A stretch of 41,724 nucleotides of DNA. It comes from Geobacteraceae bacterium (GTDB lineage: Bacteria > Desulfobacterota > Desulfuromonadia > Geobacterales > Pseudopelobacteraceae). Location: the NCBI GenBank assembly GCA_025355325.1, contig JANXZX010000235.1:1-41724 (forward strand). The letters are read 5' to 3'. How positions within the stretch are numbered: position 1 is the stretch's first letter; the number at the start of each line of letters is the position of its first letter. The notes under the pieces are model-generated. The model was not told the origin of the DNA. It did not search any database and saw only the letters and a program-made list of their open reading frames with translations. A program made the translations under genes and the position numbers. This document shows positions 25,019-34,356 of this stretch, in pieces.

Positions 25019-28000
25019 TCAGCCGTTCGCCCCCATATAAGCCGACGAAGTCCCTTGCTGCCAGATATAGCTGTAGACCTCCCTTGCCGCAGCCTGCTTG
25101 TCATCATCAGTGAACGGTGGTGACGGCAGCAGTGGATAAAGGTGATCGAGGATAAATACTTCTACCTCCGCTTGTGTCTGTTCCTTCTGTGTCCACTGTT
25201 CCAGTGGCGCCAGCAACGCCCGGATCTCACGTAACAGGCTGCGACTGGCAACCTTTACCCGTTCACGTTCAGCCTTGCCCAGGTCATCTCGCAGCAACAG
25301 GCAGAACAGTGCGTATTCCTCTTCTGACAATCCCTCTTCTACGACCCGGCGCTGCTCGTCATCAAGGCTGGCGGCCAGATCAGCCAGTCTGGTAAAGGTG
25401 TCCTCTATGCTGACTCGATCTTTCTCGCGATTATAGTCGGCAATGATCTCCTGATAGCGCTTGTAGTAATCCATTCGCAACGGATTGCGACTCAGCATGT
25501 CGGCGAGTTTTTTCTCCACAATCTCTCGGATGTCCTGGAGCGCAGTAGCCTTGCGGCGCACTTTGCGAGCGAATTCATCCCGAAGTTTTTCAAGATCAAT
25601 ACTGCTCAGGTCGTAGAACGTGCTTTCTGCGGGAGGTTCTGCGGCTGATGTCTGTGCGCGGATCGCTTCATTGACAATACGGTGCAATTCCTTGAGCAGT
25701 GCCGTCACATCGGCGGTGTCCCGCCGTTCCGTCAGCTTCTTGTATATCGCCTCGATATTGTCATGGCGCTCGGCAAACAGCAGGGCGGACGGTTCCATCA
25801 GCAAGCCTTTGAAACGGATAAACACCTGACGGGCCATTATCTCATAGCGTCGCTTGGATTCATCGGATGTGTAGACCGCCTCCACTCCATCAGCCAGTAA
25901 CTGGATGCGAGTGAAGCCTTTTGCACCGATCAACTGCGCCGCATCGAATCCAAGTGAAAGCAGATGCCGTTCCGTCTCTTCGATGGCATCCTTCAGCGCA
26001 ACAACGCGCTCCTCTACAGGCGCAACGATCTCTTCTCCACTGCCACCCTCGTCGCCAAGGGCATATTGTGCCAGCGCCTCCCGCAAACTTTTCAGCATGC
26101 CGTTGTAGTCCACTATCAGCCCAAAGTCTTTGCCAGGGAAGCGTCGGTTGGCGCGGGCGATTGCCTGCATCAGGGTGTGGGCTTTCATCGGTTTGTCGAT
26201 ATACAGCGTGGAAAGGCATTCCACATCGAATCCGGTCAGCCACATGGCGCATACGATGGCGATACGGAAAGGATGATCCGGATTCTTGAAAGCCGTCTCG
26301 ACATCCACCCGCTTGCCATCCGGAGTCTCGAAACCCTGCTTCATGATGGCTCGGTGGGGGATGATATCGAACTTCCATTTCTTGAAAGCTGCAACTTCGC
26401 CCTGAGCCTCGCTGATGATGATCTCGATGATGGTGCTCTCCAGCCAGGCTGCCTGTGCGGCGAGGTGGTTCCTCTGGTCGGTCAGCAGCTGTCTGGTGTC
26501 GCTGTCACACGGCACACTCAAAGCGGCTTCACGTGCCAGCACCTCTTTTTGCACATACGCCAACTTCTTTTTCCATCTCGGGATGATCAGTTTGTGCATC
26601 CTGGCACAGGTGATTTTATCGATGCAGACCAGCATTGATTTGCCCGACTCCCAGCGCGTAGTGGCATGCATCACAAAATCGTCGGCCAGTTTCTCCAGTC
26701 GATCATCGGCAGTGATGACTTCGTAATCCTTGCCCAGCAGTTTTTCCAGCAGCGCCGTCTGATCCTGATCCAAATCCGCTTTCTCAACCGCTTCGGCGAT
26801 CCGGTCATTTAGATCGAGTCGGGCGATGCCCAGTTTCTCTCCCCGGTTTTCGTAGACCAGTTTGACCGTAGCGCCATCTTCTTCGGAGCGTTTGAAGTCA
26901 TAGCAGGAGACGTAACCGCCGAATATTCGTTTTGTCAGATTGTCATGCTTGAAGAGCGGTGTGCCGGTAAAACCGATAAAGGCGGCATTGGGGAGCGCCA
27001 GTCGCATGTTGCGAGCCAACTTGCCGGACTGGGTTCGGTGTGCTTCGTCAGAAATTACAATGATGTCGTCACGGCGGCTGTACGGCTCTTCCGGATTAAT
27101 TCCCTGGTTGAACTTGTGGATCAGACTGAAAATATAGCGGTGGTTCTCTTTAAGAAGCTGCTCCAGCTCCTTGCCGGAAGTTGCCCGTGGCGTTTGTTCA
27201 TCGGCAGCGCCACACCCTACAAAGGTTCGATAAATCTGGCCGTCCAGATCATTCCGGTCGGTCATCATTACAAAGGTAAAATTGCCCGGCACTGTCCGGC
27301 GCACCTTCTCGGTGAAGAAGGCCATGGAATAAGACTTTCCGCTCCCTTGCGTATGCCAGAAAACCCCCAGTTTGCCGAGTTCAGGATGGGCGGCTACGGG
27401 GAACCGGAGGGTGTCGGGTTCCGCTGTCTCAACCAGAACCGGCAAATCGCTGTCAGTTGCCAGCTCTCGGGGCAGCTCGATCACCTTATATTTCAGCCGC
27501 TCCTCTGCCGGGAACTGCAGCTTCAACTCTTCCTGGCGGATGACCGAGTCCACGGCACTGTTGACCCCCATCACCTGATGGTTGCGAGCCACAACTTTGC
27601 GCACTGATCCCGGCTTGCTGGCATCGAACAGGATGAAACTTTCCAGGATATCCAGCAGCCGATCCTTGTCCAGCATGCCGTTCAGAAGCACCTCGGCATC
27701 GACATTCCCCTTGTCTCTTTCATCAAGCCGTTTCCACTCGCCGAAATGATCCCATCCGCTGGTAATGGAGCCGTATCGCGCCCGGTGACCATTGCTGACT
27801 ATCAGGAAGGCGTTGTGGTGGAAGGCATGAGCAATGACATGCTCGTCCATATAATCTTTCAGGTTGCCGTCGAATCCGGCGCGGATATTCTTGTAGACTG
27901 CCTTCAGCTCGATGAAAACCAGCGGCAGGCCGTTGACGAAGCATATCAGATCAGCGCGGCGGTTGTAGTTCGGTGTTCGCAAACCGGTGAGTTTCAGCTC

Positions 28001-28426
28001 GCGTACCGCCACAAAGCGGTTATTCGGTTTTCCGTCGGTTGTTCCGTTCTGAAAGTCGATGACTCGCGCCTGTGCATGACGCAGGGTTCCGTTCGGTTCC
28101 CGGTAGTTTACCTGGACGCCATCGCGGATCATTTTGTAGAAGGCTTGATTATGCTGCAGGAGGGAGCGGATGAAATCGTGGTAGGTAAATTTTGTAACCG
28201 CTTCGTCAACAGCCGAGGGCGGGAGTTGAGGGTTCAACGTAACAAGAGCCTGGCGCAAATCGCGCTTTAAGACCACCTCGCGAGTGTCGGCGCGTCCCAG
28301 CAGGCTGTTTGGACCGAAGTCCTCCTGTTTCCATGCATAGACGTTCTCCCAGCCAAGCTCATGTTCCAGATGCTCGGCAAAGGTGGCCTGCACCAGGCGG
28401 TCTTCATTGTTGATGTCGGTGATCAT
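25019..28426 (-). CDS. hsdR: Type I restriction enzyme, restriction/translocation subunit (HsdR)
   Basis: The 1135-residue HsdR cuts unmodified DNA at a distance after ATP-driven translocation. It has a PD-(D/E)xK nuclease site (Asp159 in RADL, Glu173-x-Lys175 in FIELK), and superfamily 2 helicase motifs: Walker A HTQGSGKS (358-365), DEAH (460-463) and GFTGTP (485-490). A long helical C-terminal region binds the methylase core. The start is preceded by GAGGGG. It is the last gene of the hsdM-hsdS-(four-helix-bundle)-hsdR operon and appears intact. Confidence 0.95.
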   Translation of the reverse strand: MITDINNEDRLVQATFAEHLEHELGWENVYAWKQEDFGPNSLLGRADTREVVLKRDLRQALVTLNPQLPPSAVDEAVTKFTYHDFIRSLLQHNQAFYKMIRDGVQVNYREPNGTLRHAQARVIDFQNGTTDGKPNNRFVAVRELKLTGLRTPNYNRRADLICFVNGLPLVFIELKAVYKNIRAGFDGNLKDYMDEHVIAHAFHHNAFLIVSNGHRARYGSITSGWDHFGEWKRLDERDKGNVDAEVLLNGMLDKDRLLDILESFILFDASKPGSVRKVVARNHQVMGVNSAVDSVIRQEELKLQFPAEERLKYKVIELPRELATDSDLPVLVETAEPDTLRFPVAAHPELGKLGVFWHTQGSGKSYSMAFFTEKVRRTVPGNFTFVMMTDRNDLDGQIYRTFVGCGAADEQTPRATSGKELEQLLKENHRYIFSLIHKFNQGINPEEPYSRRDDIIVISDEAHRTQSGKLARNMRLALPNAAFIGFTGTPLFKHDNLTKRIFGGYVSCYDFKRSEEDGATVKLVYENRGEKLGIARLDLNDRIAEAVEKADLDQDQTALLEKLLGKDYEVITADDRLEKLADDFVMHATTRWESGKSMLVCIDKITCARMHKLIIPRWKKKLAYVQKEVLAREAALSVPCDSDTRQLLTDQRNHLAAQAAWLESTIIEIIISEAQGEVAAFKKWKFDIIPHRAIMKQGFETPDGKRVDVETAFKNPDHPFRIAIVCAMWLTGFDVECLSTLYIDKPMKAHTLMQAIARANRRFPGKDFGLIVDYNGMLKSLREALAQYALGDEGGSGEEIVAPVEERVVALKDAIEETERHLLSLGFDAAQLIGAKGFTRIQLLADGVEAVYTSDESKRRYEIMARQVFIRFKGLLMEPSALLFAERHDNIEAIYKKLTERRDTADVTALLKELHRIVNEAIRAQTSAAEPPAESTFYDLSSIDLEKLRDEFARKVRRKATALQDIREIVEKKLADMLSRNPLRMDYYKRYQEIIADYNREKDRVSIEDTFTRLADLAASLDDEQRRVVEEGLSEEEYALFCLLLRDDLGKAERERVKVASRSLLREIRALLAPLEQWTQKEQTQAEVEVFILDHLYPLLPSPPFTDDDKQAAAREVYSYIWQQGTSSAYMGANG

Positions 28427-28453
28427 GGTTGACCCCTCGATTATCTCGCCGTT

Positions 28454-29230
28454 TCAGCCCAACTGACGAGTACTTTTGCATTCCGGGTAACCGGAACAGC
28501 CTAAAAATTGTTTCCCCGCATTTTTCCCCTGCTTTGCCGTGCGCAACACCATCGGCTTGCTGCAGAGCAGACAGGGGGGAAGCGTTAGTGGTGCCTCTGA
28601 CGGCTCGGCGCGATCACGCGGTTCCGACCGATGATACCCACTGCGTTTTTTAATTCGCGCCGCTGCCAACTGTTCGCTATAGCCGCCATCGCTGACAAAG
28701 CTGCGCTCCAAGCCGCTAATCTGCTGGTCAAGCAGGTAATTGGCCTGGTGGATCAGGCAAATGAGTGTGTTGGCAACAACTGCCGGGTCCTGATTGTTCA
28801 GCCAGGCGGCGTATGGTGTGTCATCCGCCGGATTGATCGGATCCGCCCGATCCGGCGGATAGTGAAGCACTTTCCCCACTGACCTTACCGCTTTTGCCTC
28901 AACATCGTCTTTTGTCCACTGCCGCTTGCCGCGTTGGCGCAGAAAATCTTCGTAATCCAGCAGCAACTCATCCAGGCTGGCGCGGGCGACGTTTACCAGG
29001 CGAAGCTCAGTCTGGCTGGAGGTCGCCGAGGCCCGGCTCCCTTCGGCAATGTTCTGTCTGCCGCTGCGTGCCGCCTGCACCATCTGGTCGATCAGGCGGG
29101 AGCGCTTGTCGATGAAACGCTCACAGAATGATACCGTGGCATCGTAGATGATGGTGGTTGTCTGAAAGGAACGCAGAGTGCGGTATCCACCGCTTGGTCG
29201 AAGTTTTTTGTAAGTGGTGTTCTCGGTCAT
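28454..29230 (-). CDS. Four-helix-bundle protein with suffix domain and C-terminal topoisomerase-type zinc finger, in the hsd operon
   Basis: The 258-residue protein has an N-terminal four-helix bundle of the 23S-rRNA-intervening-sequence/Avd-like type (IDKRSRLIDQMVQAARSGRQNIAEGS, then ARASLDELLLDYEDFLRQRG), to about residue 120. A helical 'suffix' of about 75 residues (AAWLNNQDPAVVANTLICLIHQANYLLDQQI) follows, then a C4 zinc finger (Cys220, Cys223, Cys245, Cys251) resembling the C-terminal fingers of type IA topoisomerases. Its ATG overlaps the hsdS stop (ATGA) and it ends 27 bases before hsdR, so it is made with the restriction system. The combination suggests a nucleic-acid-binding accessory factor. 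Its role in restriction is not established. Confidence 0.85.
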   Translation of the reverse strand: MTENTTYKKLRPSGGYRTLRSFQTTTIIYDATVSFCERFIDKRSRLIDQMVQAARSGRQNIAEGSRASATSSQTELRLVNVARASLDELLLDYEDFLRQRGKRQWTKDDVEAKAVRSVGKVLHYPPDRADPINPADDTPYAAWLNNQDPAVVANTLICLIHQANYLLDQQISGLERSFVSDGGYSEQLAAARIKKRSGYHRSEPRDRAEPSEAPLTLPPCLLCSKPMVLRTAKQGKNAGKQFLGCSGYPECKSTRQLG

Positions 29231-30366
29231 ACGCTGATGTCTCCATTCATCAGTTTTGGTAGCAGCAGGTCGCGGGCGGTGCGGAGTTTTTGTTTCATTT
29301 CCCCCAATTTGTTTATCTGGCTGTGCATCGGGGTAACTGCCTCGATAAAACTACGCATGATTCGGTTTGGCGGCAGTAGCAACTCCCGGCTATAGGCAAA
29401 ATCTCGATTAAGTCCCGGCACCGCAACGTCTGTGCTCATGAAATGCATATTCTTTAGAGCATAGTACAGATAAAAGTTGCTCGACTCGGCGTTGATGAAA
29501 TATACCGTATCAATTGGGTAGAAGTCTTTGTTAGCCCAGAACACGCTTCCAACATTGCCTTTGCGGCCAACGATGATGGCAGGTCCAGGAACCAGAGGCT
29601 TTTCGTGCGAGCCTACAATCCCGCTTGATCCATAAACCGGAAATGGCCCCTCGACTCGGATTTCAGCTTTAAGAGCCTTGCCGTAGCTCAGAGTTACATG
29701 TTCTCCCAGCCTTTTTCTCACCCACCCCTCCGGCACTCCATCCACAATGCGGGTATGCTCACGACCGGGGAAGCGCAGGCGCACGAACCACTCCTGGTAC
29801 ACCTGCCGCGCCGCATCTTCCAGCAGAGCCATCCGCCGCCGGTTGTTTTCGATCAGGTCGTCGTAGGTGGAGAGGATGGTGGCGATGCGTTGCTGAGTAT
29901 CAACGTTAGGGGAAGAAATCTTCATCTGTTTAAGCAAAATGATTGTATATGCTGCTTGAGAAGTCCCGATAGTACTTTTATTAAGTTCAGCTTTTCCGTT
30001 CGGAGATTGCAGCCAGTAATAAACAAATTTACTGTCCAAGCCATCGAAAGAACGAAACCAAGTAAGGTTACCATCTTTGAAGTAAAATGCTTCGTCCGTA
30101 CTCACGTAAAAAGGAACACCGAGCGTCCCTACCGAGGTTAGGAGCAAATCCCCCACTTGTGGTGCTCCAAATTTATCAACGATTTCTTCAAACCGGTTTC
30201 TTGGTATAAACAACTCTGTCGAAACATGTTGAGCACCATTGAATTTTTCGACGACTTCTTTCCCGCGAAAAAATGGGACTCCCTCAGGAGTATATTCATG
30301 CGCATAAATTCTTTTACTCGAAGTAATGTCACAAAGTTCACCTATTTGTTTTGTGACCCAACTCAT
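29227..30366 (-). CDS. hsdS: Type I restriction enzyme specificity subunit (HsdS)
   Basis: The 379-residue HsdS chooses the bipartite target sequence for methylation and cleavage. It has two target-recognition domains: the first begins SWVTKQIGELCDITSSKRI, the second around PEGWVRKRLGEHVTLSYGKALKAE. They are separated by the conserved helical spacer (ATILSTYDDLIENNRRRMALLEDAARQVYQEWF), with a matching C-terminal helix (INKLGEMKQKLRTARDLLLPKLMNG). The target sequence cannot be read from the protein. Both ends overlap neighbours by ATGA junctions (hsdM upstream, four-helix-bundle gene downstream), enforcing balanced synthesis. Confidence 0.94.
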   Translation of the reverse strand: MSWVTKQIGELCDITSSKRIYAHEYTPEGVPFFRGKEVVEKFNGAQHVSTELFIPRNRFEEIVDKFGAPQVGDLLLTSVGTLGVPFYVSTDEAFYFKDGNLTWFRSFDGLDSKFVYYWLQSPNGKAELNKSTIGTSQAAYTIILLKQMKISSPNVDTQQRIATILSTYDDLIENNRRRMALLEDAARQVYQEWFVRLRFPGREHTRIVDGVPEGWVRKRLGEHVTLSYGKALKAEIRVEGPFPVYGSSGIVGSHEKPLVPGPAIIVGRKGNVGSVFWANKDFYPIDTVYFINAESSNFYLYYALKNMHFMSTDVAVPGLNRDFAYSRELLLPPNRIMRSFIEAVTPMHSQINKLGEMKQKLRTARDLLLPKLMNGDISV

Positions 30367-32549
30367 ACCCCCAACTCCTCAAAATTCTCCTGAATCCGCG
30401 CCGCCAGCTCCACCGCTTCCCGGTTCAGATCCGCCAGCTCAACATGAATATCCTTGAGCGTCTGCTCAAAATCGAAATCCTCATCCACCTCTGCCGCAGC
30501 AACTCCCACGTAGCGACCAGGGGTCAAACTCCAATCGGCAGCCTCGATCTCAGCTCTGCTGACTACCTTGCATAATCCCGGCACGGTTGCCATCACAGCA
30601 TCAGGGAAACGCTCCTCCAGCCAGTGAATCTGCCGGTGAAAGTAAACAGCCAGCTTGAGCTGTTCCACGGTCAGTTTGCGTTGCTCATCCAGTTGTTTGA
30701 TCAGTTTGTTGGCAGCCCGGCGGTCGTAAAATTCGGCAGCCTCTTGCGTTCCAGCCAGTTCCTGCGCCACCTGACCGACGCGGGCGGCAAGTTTGTAGAG
30801 CAGATCCACTTGCTTTACCAATCCCCTGACACCCTCAGCCAAGGGGTCAAAACCCTGGCGGGCTGTGTGCTGATCACTATTGGTTGTTGGCAGAGTTGCA
30901 TACGTTTTCAGGAAGGTTGCCAGATCAGCCAGCAGAGATATCCGGTCAACCTGGTAGGCATTGGCTGCTTCGGTGTACTCCATCAGGGCCTCGATCAATG
31001 GCTGCCGCTGATAATCAAGCTCCCCCCTTGATAAAGGGGGGCTGGGGGAGATTTGCTTTTTACCGTCAGAGGCAAATCCCCCTAAATCCCCCTTTATCAA
31101 GGGGGACTTTAATGACTCGGCAAATTCAGCATATAGCTTCTGCAGCTCAGTCAGGGTTTTATCGAAAACATCCAGCTCTGCCGGAATGGCAGCAGTTTCT
31201 TCGCACAGTTTACCGAAGTATTCCTGTACCAGTCCGAGGAAGCGTTCCTGTTGACCACGATACAGCCAGACGATGGCGGTCAGGTTGGCGAGCTGCTCCG
31301 GGCTGAAGTCGTAAATTTTGCGGGTGACTTTGCGGTAGATGTTTCGCGCATCCAGCATCAACACCTGGTCGCGCCGTTCTGCGGGCTTCCCTTTGTCAAA
31401 GTGCCACAATTCACACGGCACGGTGCGGGTGTAGAAGAAGTTGGAGCGGATGGAGATCATTACATCTACATCGCCGGTCTCGACCAGCTTGCGCCGCACC
31501 TCGGCCTCGCCATGTCCGCCGCTGGACGCCTGCGATGACATGACAAAACCGGCTCGACCGTTTGGCCCGAGGTAACTGTGGAAGTAGGAGATCCAGAGAT
31601 AGTTGCCGTTGCTGACTTTCTTGGCTTTGTTGACCCCCGGCAGGCCGAAGGGGAGGCGGCGGTCGTCCTTGACCTTGTCCGCGTCCACCATATCCACGTT
31701 GAACGGCGGATTTGCCATGACAAAATCGCACTCGCCCCAGATGTCATGGACATCTTCGTAGAAGGTGTTGGCTTCGCGGATGTGCCCTTCCAGTCCATGC
31801 ACGGCCAGGTTCATCTTGGCCAGACGGATGGTTGTGCCGGTCTTTTCCTGGCCGTAAAAGGTGACTTTATGTCCGGTGTCTTGCCCGTGGCTCTCGATGA
31901 AATGGCTGGATTGGACGAACATGCCGCCGGAGCCGCAAGCCGGGTCGAGGACGATGCCGTGATCCGGCTCGATCACGTTGACGATGGTCTGCACCAGCGA
32001 GGGTGGGGTAAAGAATTCGCCGTTGTCCTGCGCTCCCTGCATGGCAAATTTCATCAGGAAGTATTCGTAGATCCGGCCAAACAGGTCTCCGCTGGCTGTG
32101 CGTAGCGCCTGCGAGTCGAAGGTGCGCAGAATATCTTCCAGCAGCGTATCCTCGAATTTGTCATACTCCTTGGGAAGCTGGCCTCGCAGCGGTTCGAACT
32201 CCGCCTCGATGGCATTCATGGCTTCCACCAGAGCAGTGCCAAGACTGGCGCCGGTAGGGAGTTTCAGCAGATAGCCATACCGACCGTTCTCCGGCAGCAT
32301 TAGTGCGCGGCGTTTGATGAAGTCACCCTTCACCAGCGGTCGGTTGGGCATCTTGCCGTCAGCCTGCTCGGCTTTTATCTGTGCCAGGGCGGTCTCGTAG
32401 CGGTTACTGGCGTGACGCAGGAAGATGATTCCCAGCACCGGCATGCAGTATTCGCTGGAGGTCAGCTTGGAGTTGGCGCGAAGTTGATCGGCAGCTTCCC
32501 AGAGGCTGGATTCGATTTTTTCTATGGTGTGCATTGTGTTGGCGGTCAT
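30363..32549 (-). CDS. hsdM: Type I restriction-modification DNA methyltransferase (HsdM) with in-frame repeat insertion
   Basis: The 728-residue N6-adenine methyltransferase has an N-terminal HsdM bundle (SLWEAADQLRANSKLTSSEY), SAM motif I DPACGSGGMF (202-211) and catalytic NPPFN (280-284). It is longer than many HsdM proteins. Residues of about 481-511, proline/glycine-rich and unlike the rest, are encoded by an inverted palindromic repeat inserted without breaking the frame, outside the catalytic core. HsdM with HsdS methylates the host sites, and with HsdR it forms the restriction complex. A GGAG lies eleven bases before the ATG at 32549, and a later ATG at 32534 is possible. It is first in the hsd operon. 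Confidence 0.94.
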   Translation of the reverse strand: MTANTMHTIEKIESSLWEAADQLRANSKLTSSEYCMPVLGIIFLRHASNRYETALAQIKAEQADGKMPNRPLVKGDFIKRRALMLPENGRYGYLLKLPTGASLGTALVEAMNAIEAEFEPLRGQLPKEYDKFEDTLLEDILRTFDSQALRTASGDLFGRIYEYFLMKFAMQGAQDNGEFFTPPSLVQTIVNVIEPDHGIVLDPACGSGGMFVQSSHFIESHGQDTGHKVTFYGQEKTGTTIRLAKMNLAVHGLEGHIREANTFYEDVHDIWGECDFVMANPPFNVDMVDADKVKDDRRLPFGLPGVNKAKKVSNGNYLWISYFHSYLGPNGRAGFVMSSQASSGGHGEAEVRRKLVETGDVDVMISIRSNFFYTRTVPCELWHFDKGKPAERRDQVLMLDARNIYRKVTRKIYDFSPEQLANLTAIVWLYRGQQERFLGLVQEYFGKLCEETAAIPAELDVFDKTLTELQKLYAEFAESLKSPLIKGDLGGFASDGKKQISPSPPLSRGELDYQRQPLIEALMEYTEAANAYQVDRISLLADLATFLKTYATLPTTNSDQHTARQGFDPLAEGVRGLVKQVDLLYKLAARVGQVAQELAGTQEAAEFYDRRAANKLIKQLDEQRKLTVEQLKLAVYFHRQIHWLEERFPDAVMATVPGLCKVVSRAEIEAADWSLTPGRYVGVAAAEVDEDFDFEQTLKDIHVELADLNREAVELAARIQENFEELGV
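31017..31109. repeat. Palindromic repeat element inserted in hsdM
   Basis: Two arms of about 38 bases face each other around a short spacer. Each contains a small hairpin (CCCCCTTGATAAAGGGGG type) followed by a C- or G-run and AAATC/GATTT. The unit resembles the abundant 'CCCCCTT-n-AAGGGGG' dispersed repeats of Geobacter-like and cyanobacterial genomes (from memory). Its length, counted from the codons for residues 481 to 511, is a multiple of three and it contains no stop in the hsdM frame. It therefore adds about 31 residues to the methylase instead of inactivating it. Confidence 0.8.
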
Positions 32550-32567
32550 GTTGTGGAAACTCCGGAG

Positions 32568-32587
32568 AGGGGGAGTGTTTCTCCCCA
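32568..32587. other. Short hairpin in the hsd leader
   Basis: GGGGAG (32570-32575) and CTCCCC (32581-32586) can pair around a five-base loop, about 20 bases upstream of the hsdM start on the minus strand. It would lie in the 5' untranslated leader and might affect translation or RNA stability. Simple composition bias is also possible. Confidence 0.3.
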
Positions 32588-32604
32588 GGTAGAAATGCCC
32601 TTGC

Positions 32605-32633
32605 GTTATAACATCGCATCATCATTACTTCAA
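32605..32633 (-). promoter_or_regulatory. Promoter of the hsdMS-hsdR operon
   Basis: On the minus strand TTGAAG (32628-32633), 17 bases, TATAAC (32605-32610). Initiation near 32598 would give a leader of about 50 bases before hsdM. Confidence 0.55.
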
Positions 32634-32694
32634 TCAGTTCTCAGAAATCTCCCTGGCGATAATTTAAGAAGAGCATGACTGGTAGTGGAATTAG

Positions 32695-32723
32695 TTGAAA
32701 AATCCGAAAAAAACAGCTAAAAC
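32695..32723 (+). promoter_or_regulatory. Possible promoter of cimA
   Basis: TTGAAA (32695-32700), 17 bases, TAAAAC (32718-32723), giving a leader of about 50 bases to the cimA start. The -10 element is weak. Confidence 0.35.
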
Positions 32724-32782
32724 GAAACGCATTTTTATTTATCTGCTAAAGCAACAGTTGTAACTACTTTCGGGAGGCACTC

Positions 32783-34351
32783 ATGAGTCTGATCAAGCTG
32801 TATGATACAACCCTGCGGGACGGCACCCAGGCTGAAGACATCTCATTTCTGGTTGAAGACAAGATTCGCATCGCTCACAAGCTTGATGAATTGGGCATTC
32901 ACTATATCGAGGGTGGATGGCCGGGTAGTAATCCCAAGGATATCTCTTTCTTTAAGGATATAAAAAAGGAAAAGCTGACTCAGGCGAAGATTGCGGCGTT
33001 TGGTTCAACCCGCCGTGCCAAGGTGACTCCTGATAAAGATAATAATATCATTACATTGGTAAAGGCCGAGCCGGATGCGATTACTATTTTCGGGAAGACC
33101 TGGGATTTTCATGTGCGCGAGGCGCTGCGTATCTCACTTGAGGAAAATCTGGAACTGATTTTCGACTCCCTTGAATATCTCAAAAAGCATGCTCCGGAAG
33201 TTTTTTATGATGCCGAGCATTTTTTCGATGGCTACAAGGCAAACCCGGAGTACGCCATTAAAACCCTCCAGGCTGCGGAAAATGCCAATGTTGACTGCAT
33301 TATCCTCTGTGACACAAACGGTGGTACCATGCCGTTCGAGGTTGCTGAAATCATCAAGACGGTTAAAAAACATATTAAAACTCCGCTCGGCATACATACC
33401 CACAATGATGGTGAATGTGCCGTTGCCAATACCATGATTTCCGTCCAGCAGGGCATTGTCCAGGTTCAGGGTACAATTAACGGTTTCGGAGAACGCTGCG
33501 GTAACGCCAACCTTTGCTCCATTATCCCGGCACTGAAGGCCAAAATGAAGAAGGAGTGTATTACAGACGAGCAGATGCGGCATTTGCGCGAGGTCTCCCG
33601 TTATGTGTACGAACTGGCCAATATTTCGCCGAACAAACATCAGGCCTACGTTGGCAATTCCGCGTTTGCTCATAAGGGTGGGGTGCATGTCAGCGCTATT
33701 CAGCGCCACCCGGAAACATATGAACATATGCGTCCCGAATTGGTCGGTAACTGCACCAGAGTGCTGATTTCCGATCTGTCCGGTCGTTCCAATATTCTGG
33801 CCAAGGCTGAGGAATTTAACATCAATCTTGACAGCAAGGATCCGGTAACCCTGGAAATTCTTGATAACATCAAGGACATGGAGAATCGCGGCTACCAGTT
33901 TGAGGGAGCAGAGGCATCCTTTGAATTGTTGATGAAAAAGGCGCTTGGCGCTCACAAGAAATTCTTCACCGTACTCGGCTTCCGGGTAATTGATGAAAAA
34001 CGGGGCGAAGACCAGAAGCCGGTGGCCGAAGCAACCATCATGGTTAAGGTCGGCGGGAAAGTAGAGCATACCGCCGCCGAAGGTAATGGTCCGGTCAATG
34101 CGCTTGATAACGCTATTCGCAAGGCACTCGAAAAGTTCTACCCCAAATTGAAGGAAGTGAAGCTGCTCGATTACAAAGTGCGCGTTCTGCCTGCCGGTCA
34201 GGGCACCGCCTCCGCAACCCGCGTACTGATCGAGTCGGGTGACAAACATTCGCGCTGGGGCACCGTTGGTGTTTCTGAAAACATCATCGATGCTTCCTAT
34301 CAGGCTCTGATTGACAGTATCGATTATAAGTTGCACAAATCAGAGGAGTAA
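32783..34351 (+). CDS. cimA: (R)-citramalate synthase (CimA)
   Basis: CimA condenses pyruvate with acetyl-CoA to citramalate, the entry to the threonine-independent isoleucine pathway used by Geobacter. The 522-residue protein is a DRE-TIM metallolyase-type enzyme. It has [14 protein letters not shown] at the N-terminus, the metal-binding [13 protein letters not shown] segment, [14 protein letters not shown] and a C-terminal LeuA-type allosteric dimerisation domain from about residue 390. The catalytic features are shared with 2-isopropylmalate and homocitrate synthases. The [12 protein letters not shown] sequence and length point to citramalate synthase. GGGAGG precedes the start, and the downstream ComEA-like gene begins five bases after the stop. 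Confidence 0.9.
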   Translation: MSLIKLYDTTLRDGTQAEDISFLVEDKIRIAHKLDELGIHYIEGGWPGSNPKDISFFKDIKKEKLTQAKIAAFGSTRRAKVTPDKDNNIITLVKAEPDAITIFGKTWDFHVREALRISLEENLELIFDSLEYLKKHAPEVFYDAEHFFDGYKANPEYAIKTLQAAENANVDCIILCDTNGGTMPFEVAEIIKTVKKHIKTPLGIHTHNDGECAVANTMISVQQGIVQVQGTINGFGERCGNANLCSIIPALKAKMKKECITDEQMRHLREVSRYVYELANISPNKHQAYVGNSAFAHKGGVHVSAIQRHPETYEHMRPELVGNCTRVLISDLSGRSNILAKAEEFNINLDSKDPVTLEILDNIKDMENRGYQFEGAEASFELLMKKALGAHKKFFTVLGFRVIDEKRGEDQKPVAEATIMVKVGGKVEHTAAEGNGPVNALDNAIRKALEKFYPKLKEVKLLDYKVRVLPAGQGTASATRVLIESGDKHSRWGTVGVSENIIDASYQALIDSIDYKLHKSEE

Positions 34352-34356
34352 ACTAC

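Noticed and set aside
27746-28270. Plus-strand open frame of 174 codons inside hsdR
   Set aside because: It is antisense to well-conserved HsdR nuclease-domain sequence and has no recognisable domain.
33134-34336. A 400-codon minus-strand open frame opposite cimA
   Set aside because: CimA is unambiguous on the plus strand. The antisense frame has no family features and reflects codon bias.
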